Assembly (NCBI GenBank): GCA_021323735.1
Contig: JAJPKM010000003.1
Coordinates: 1 to 64,000, forward strand
Direction of reading: 5' to 3'
From: Gammaproteobacteria bacterium
GTDB taxonomy: Bacteria; Pseudomonadota; Gammaproteobacteria; Steroidobacterales; Steroidobacteraceae
Length of the DNA: 64,000 nt
Both the position numbers and the translations under genes were made by a program. Shown here piece by piece: positions 56,724-64,000 of the stretch. The stretch's first letter is position 1. The number at the start of each line of letters is the position of its first letter. The notes beneath the pieces were generated by a model. That model ran no database searches. It was not told the origin of the DNA and saw only the letters and a program-made list of their open reading frames with translations.

Positions 56724-56995
56724 ATTGAGTGCTCCCGTGCTTTCGGGTTTGGGGCAAAAATGGTGTCGTCGTTGCACCCTTGACGGCGGGTACAAACGTT
56801 CGGCCGTGCTACATCCGGTCCGGTCACGGACGCGAAGCGCTAAGCCATGGTACAGCGGTCAGGGATTGGCCGGCACCAACGGCCACAGGCTCATTTACCT
56901 GCAAGTTCGACATGACTGTGCTGGTTCTTGGTTCCACGTGGAACGATAACCCGTGCCGCGCCGTCATCGATGCCCACCTTGGGGGGCTGCAAAGC
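56724..56995. other. recF to nucleotidyltransferase intergenic region
   Basis: 272 bases between recF and the convergent nucleotidyltransferase gene. The only clear element is the parS palindrome near its right end (56931-56944). No credible ORF, tRNA or terminator is seen. Confidence 0.6.
56931..56944. promoter_or_regulatory. parS: parS centromere site
   Basis: GTTCCACGTGGAAC is a perfect 14-base palindrome identical to the core of the ParB-Spo0J binding site conserved across bacteria. It lies outside coding sequence, about 2.5 kb from oriC, where origin-proximal parS sites are expected, and parA/parB are encoded in the same window. Confidence 0.88.
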
Positions 56996-57544
56996 CTACT
57001 TTCGAAAGTGCAGGGCGATCCGTTGGCGCACGAGCTTTCGAATGTCATCAGTCAGCGCGGTGTTCTTGAGGCGATCGAGCAGGACGCTCCCCGTTGTCAT
57101 CCCGTGTCGGGCCAGCGCTAAGGTAAAGCTCAAGTCCTTTTCGCGGCCGGCAACATACTTGGAGATCGCCAGGTCGTGTACTTCCAAGCACAGGCCCACG
57201 GCCTGTCCAGTGCCCTCGCCGCGCACCGATATAACTCGCTCAATCCACTCAGCCGGTAGCGTTGCTGTCTCGGTACCTACGCCTTGGGCGTAGTAACCGT
57301 AGGTATCATGAAACGTGGAGAGTTCGCCGATCGCGCGGTCAATCGCATCGGCCAGCTCGGGTTCCCGCAGCGGGTAGAGGTCCGCCTCCATGGAGCGGAG
57401 CAGTTCGCCTGGAGCCTGAGGATACTGGCCAAGGATGGCTTGGCTGCCAATCACGACCAGCTCCTGCGTCGGTGCGCGGCTGCCGCAGTCGATCAATACG
57501 GAGGCGCTCGCGCGCAGCACATGCTCGAGCTGTTCGCGTGTCAC
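56996..57544 (-). CDS. DUF6036/AbiEii-like nucleotidyltransferase, probable toxin
   Basis: 182 residues. The N-terminal part has a nucleotidyltransferase-like pattern: V-V-I-G-S-Q-A (the hG-S motif) and M-E-A-D-L-Y with an E-x-D acidic pair about 20 residues later. The C-terminal V-H-D-L-A-I-S-K-Y-V-A-G-R-E-K-D-L-S-F is typical of DUF6036/AbiEii-type proteins. It starts with GTG overlapping the stop of the upstream gene (GTGA, 57541-57544). The pairing with a small basic DNA-binding-like protein suggests a toxin-antitoxin or abortive-infection module. Target unknown; the toxin role is inferred from family and arrangement. Confidence 0.72.
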   Translation of the reverse strand: MTREQLEHVLRASASVLIDCGSRAPTQELVVIGSQAILGQYPQAPGELLRSMEADLYPLREPELADAIDRAIGELSTFHDTYGYYAQGVGTETATLPAEWIERVISVRGEGTGQAVGLCLEVHDLAISKYVAGREKDLSFTLALARHGMTTGSVLLDRLKNTALTDDIRKLVRQRIALHFRK

Positions 57545-58017
57545 AGGAAGGCCTCGAAGATCCTCGCGCGCTCCTCAGGTGTCAGGAAATTCGTAAAGGG
57601 AGAGGACTGCCGAAGACGCGTTGCGTCCTCGCGCATGCTTGCCAAAAAGGCGGCAATTTCCTCGGGTGCTCCTTTGAGGATGTGCTCCCACTCAGAAAAA
57701 TACGCTGGCGCGGGTCCAGCAGCCTGCGCCCTCCAGCGTGCAAGCGTGCTGCGCGCCTGAACGAGGAGCGCCGGGTTTGCCAAAAGCTTTCTGGCGATGA
57801 GGCAATGCATCGCAAGGCTCCTGGCATCAAGGCGCTGGTGATCGGAATACACCGGAGGTTCCGCCTGGACCCAGCTCTGACGCAGCCGATAGCCTGCGCC
57901 CTGCTTGCGCGCACGCGAGACACGCATCCGCTCTGCCGCACTGGGGGCATCCGGCTTGCGTGGCCGACCGGGGGGTTTCTTGCCTGTACTCACACCAATA
58001 AGTGTAACATGTTTCAA
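57541..58017 (-). CDS. antitoxin-like DNA-binding protein paired with nucleotidyltransferase
   Basis: Up to 158 residues. The N-terminus is basic (K-K-P-P-G-R-P-R-K) and followed by A-E-R-M-R-V-S-R-A-R-K-Q-G-A-G-Y, similar to MazE-family (DUF3018-like) antitoxin starts. The C-terminal half (L-L-A-N-P-A-L-L, W-E-H-I-L, R-L-R-Q-S-S-P-F, E-R-A-R-I-F) resembles antitoxin-associated domains found next to nucleotidyltransferases. TTG 58017 and GTG 57993 are both possible starts; both lie in or next to an inverted repeat at 57990-58007. It shares GTGA with the nucleotidyltransferase gene. Confidence 0.68.
   Translation of the reverse strand: MKHVTLIGVSTGKKPPGRPRKPDAPSAAERMRVSRARKQGAGYRLRQSWVQAEPPVYSDHQRLDARSLAMHCLIARKLLANPALLVQARSTLARWRAQAAGPAPAYFSEWEHILKGAPEEIAAFLASMREDATRLRQSSPFTNFLTPEERARIFEAFL
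57990..58007. promoter_or_regulatory. possible autoregulatory inverted repeat of the toxin-antitoxin-like pair
   Basis: TCACAC-CAATAA-GTGTAA is a six-base inverted repeat with one mismatch, located at the start of the antitoxin-like gene. Position and symmetry fit an operator for the basic N-terminal domain of that protein, but the short arms make it tentative. Confidence 0.35.
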
Positions 58018-58076
58018 CTATTCTTACGACTATCGCCCGGCCGAGCACGAACTCATATGGCCATACAAGCATTTGA

Positions 58077-62288
<4,212 letters not shown>

Positions 62289-62323
62289 CCCCGTCCTAGT
62301 TGGCGGGAACCAGTCGCCTAGGC

Positions 62324-63214
62324 TCACCGGCGCGTCTGCGAGAGATAACCGACGAAGGGTCCGGACCCGTTCAATCCGAAGAAGCTGTTCAGCTGGCGCC
62401 AGAACTCCTCCTGCCGAAAATATTCAGAATGAGGAGAGTTTTCGAGAATGACCAGCTTGCGCTGATCGTCGGCCGGCAACGCCGCGAATACCTGCTTCGT
62501 GAAGTTGGGCGGCAGAGCAACGTCACCCTCCGACCCGAATACGATGATCTTGCGATGCAGTCGTTCAGCAAGCGCAATGTTGTCGAATTGGCGATAGTCC
62601 TCGTCGGGCCGTAGCCAGGCAAATCGACTGTACCAGAGCTGATGATGGATCATCGCCACGCCGGTCGTGACAGGAGCCGCAACAAACACGCCATCGACTG
62701 GATTGCGTACCGCCGTATCCAAGGCAAAAGTCGCGCCAAGGCTGTGGCCTCCTACCAGGATGGATTTGGCCGCCGGCGTAGGAAGGGTGGTGGCGACATC
62801 AAACAGCGCCTGGGCAGAGGCCCGAATGTGCGCCACTGACGGAACAGCTTGTCCACGGTCGTAGTAGTTGAAGACGATCAGGTCGAGCCCCAGCTTCCTC
62901 GCAGGGACGAGGAGCCGGCGCAGCGCCGGCTCCGCTCCGTAGCCATTGCCCGTGAAGAATATCAATATGCTTGACGACGAATCCCCGTGATCCCAATAGG
63001 CCGAGAGCGGCGGGTCCATACCGGCAACCGGCAATTGCTCGACGACGTGATGCTCGTCGGAAAGCGCATTGAGAGTTGCGGCGGATAGCGGTTGAAACGC
63101 GACTTCAAAGATGTCCTTCTTCGTAAGCGTGTAGCACGATGCGGCGCATACGCAAAAAAACCCAGTGAGGGCAATCCGAGCCGCCTGCTTCAATCGTTCA
63201 ATCTTGAGAATCAT
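62324..63214 (-). CDS. alpha/beta hydrolase, putative lipoprotein
   Basis: 296 residues. The N-terminus has a lipoprotein-like signal ending C-V-C-A-A-S-C (lipid attachment at the last Cys, about residue 27). The nucleophile elbow is G-G-H-S-L-G-A near residue 150, the acid is probably in G-S-E-G-D-V and the His in S-P-H-S-E-Y. F-F-T-G-N-G-Y-G supplies the oxyanion turn. ATG 63214 is preceded by CAGGAAC; the frame runs to 63373 without a signal. It is convergent with gyrB. Substrate unknown; an esterase is possible. Confidence 0.8.
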   Translation of the reverse strand: MILKIERLKQAARIALTGFFCVCAASCYTLTKKDIFEVAFQPLSAATLNALSDEHHVVEQLPVAGMDPPLSAYWDHGDSSSSILIFFTGNGYGAEPALRRLLVPARKLGLDLIVFNYYDRGQAVPSVAHIRASAQALFDVATTLPTPAAKSILVGGHSLGATFALDTAVRNPVDGVFVAAPVTTGVAMIHHQLWYSRFAWLRPDEDYRQFDNIALAERLHRKIIVFGSEGDVALPPNFTKQVFAALPADDQRKLVILENSPHSEYFRQEEFWRQLNSFFGLNGSGPFVGYLSQTRR

Positions 63215-63296
63215 GTTCCTGCCAATCACTTGATAGCTCACTGCCGTGATGCGCGCGTTGCGCGGTGGTGCGCGAATGTAACCTCGGCCGCGCGTC

Positions 63297-64000
63297 TCAG
63301 CCCGGCAAGCGCGCTGCGGCGCTCGCGGCGCCGAACTTAGAATACAGGCGTTCCCTCTCGCTGGGATCGACATTTACCAGGGTGATGTCGCCTCCCGCCC
63401 ATTGCATGAGCTTCGAGTCCATGACCTTGAACCACAGCGGGGGCAGGGCGGCCAGTCCGAAAGAGCCCGGATAGCCGCTGGGCAGGCGCGGCAGATCGTC
63501 GAAATCGCGCAGCGTCTGGTAAGGCCGCAGGGCGTTGGCATGATGGTCCGAGTGGCGCTGCAGATGAAAAGTCAGCAGGTTGGAAAAGATATGATTGGTG
63601 TTCCACGAATGGCGCGGCTTGCAGGTCTCGTACCGGCCGTTCGGCAATCTCTGTCGCAAAAGCCCGTAGTGCTCCACATAGTTCGCCTGCGTGAGGCCAT
63701 ACCAGGCGTAGAAATGATGGATGATGAGAAAGGGCACCATGATCCAGCCGAAGACCAGCACCAGTGCCGCAGCAACCACCGCCGTCAACAACCACGATCC
63801 CAGAATCGCGTTGCGCCAATGAAACGGCGGGGCTCCGTCCTTCCTCAGGCGCCGGCATTCATGGTGCCAGCCTCGTTTGAACGCGCCGGGGATTTCCCGC
63901 AGCATGAACTTGTAGATGCTCTCGCCCATGCGCGCGCTGGCGCAGTCTTCCGGAGTGGCGACATGGACGTGATGGCCGATGTTGTGCTCGATGCAAAAAT
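63297..64000 (-). CDS. alkB: alkane 1-monooxygenase AlkB, 5'-truncated by the window edge
   Basis: The frame is open to the last base of the window, so the N-terminal part is missing. About 234 C-terminal residues are visible. The di-iron histidine motifs are E-H-N-I-G-H-H (from about base 63989 downward) and L-Q-R-H-S-D-H-H, and the signature R-M-G-E-S-I-Y-K-F is clear. Two membrane helices follow around W-L-L-T-A-V-V-A-A-A-L-V. The enzyme hydroxylates medium-chain alkanes at the terminal carbon in the inner membrane, using rubredoxin electrons. The internal ATG 63929 is not the start. Confidence 0.95.
   Translation of the reverse strand, partial: FCIEHNIGHHVHVATPEDCASARMGESIYKFMLREIPGAFKRGWHHECRRLRKDGAPPFHWRNAILGSWLLTAVVAAALVLVFGWIMVPFLIIHHFYAWYGLTQANYVEHYGLLRQRLPNGRYETCKPRHSWNTNHIFSNLLTFHLQRHSDHHANALRPYQTLRDFDDLPRLPSGYPGSFGLAALPPLWFKVMDSKLMQWAGGDITLVNVDPSERERLYSKFGAASAAARLPG

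Overview
The window is a GC-rich stretch of a gammaproteobacterial chromosome spanning the replication origin. The evidence is the classical origin gene order: gyrB, recF, dnaN, dnaA, rpmH, rnpA, yidD, yidC, mnmE on one side, then mnmG, rsmG, parA, parB and the complete atpIBEFHAGDC operon, glmU and glmS. The unusual number of secreted or membrane peptidases (M3, M1, S9, S33/TAP, HExxHxxGxxH type), an AlkB alkane hydroxylase, tandem amidohydrolases and a GGDEF/EAL network resemble Steroidobacter/Nevskia-like lineages. That taxonomic placement is inference.

Layout. 1-17 kb is accessory: a truncated zinc protease, a GNAT, a Tat-exported FMN alpha-hydroxyacid oxidoreductase, an M3 peptidase, a translationally coupled cytochrome c peroxidase / histidine kinase / REC-PAS-GGDEF-EAL operon followed by an AraC regulator, then an ABC exporter with a permease-M1 aminopeptidase fusion, divergent from a GntR regulator with paired operators. 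17-27 kb holds glmS and glmU, separated by a leaderless PadR/HAAS pair, a double amidohydrolase and a LytS/LytR two-component system. 27-37.6 kb is the ATP synthase operon and parAB-rsmG. 37.6-49 kb mixes housekeeping genes (mnmG, class I fumarase, glutathione peroxidase, cytochrome c4) with an S9 peptidase and a TAP hydrolase-NatAB-like operon. 49-62.3 kb is the oriC region proper. 62.3-64 kb ends in a lipoprotein hydrolase and a truncated alkB.

The origin is placed in the dnaA-dnaN gap (54.34-54.55 kb). DnaA boxes sit next to an AT-rich stretch there, and housekeeping genes switch from minus to plus strand, as expected when each replichore has its genes on the leading strand. A perfect palindromic parS lies just after recF and a one-mismatch copy lies inside recF; both would be targets of the ParB encoded 21 kb away. 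A nucleotidyltransferase toxin-antitoxin-like pair has been inserted between recF and gyrB.

The most striking item is gyrB. It carries a 571-residue intein (59652-61364) directly before the metal-binding TDADVDG motif. The intein starts with Ser instead of Cys, has Lys instead of the penultimate His, keeps both LAGLIDADG motifs and contains an internal XRE-like helix-turn-helix. Removing it leaves exactly 804 residues of gyrase B. Other notable points are four consecutive hairpins between atpG and atpD, and an rnpA whose conserved N-terminus is encoded upstream of the first canonical start codon.

I saw no tRNA, rRNA, CRISPR array or insertion sequence. No stretch without a gene exceeds about 300 bases.
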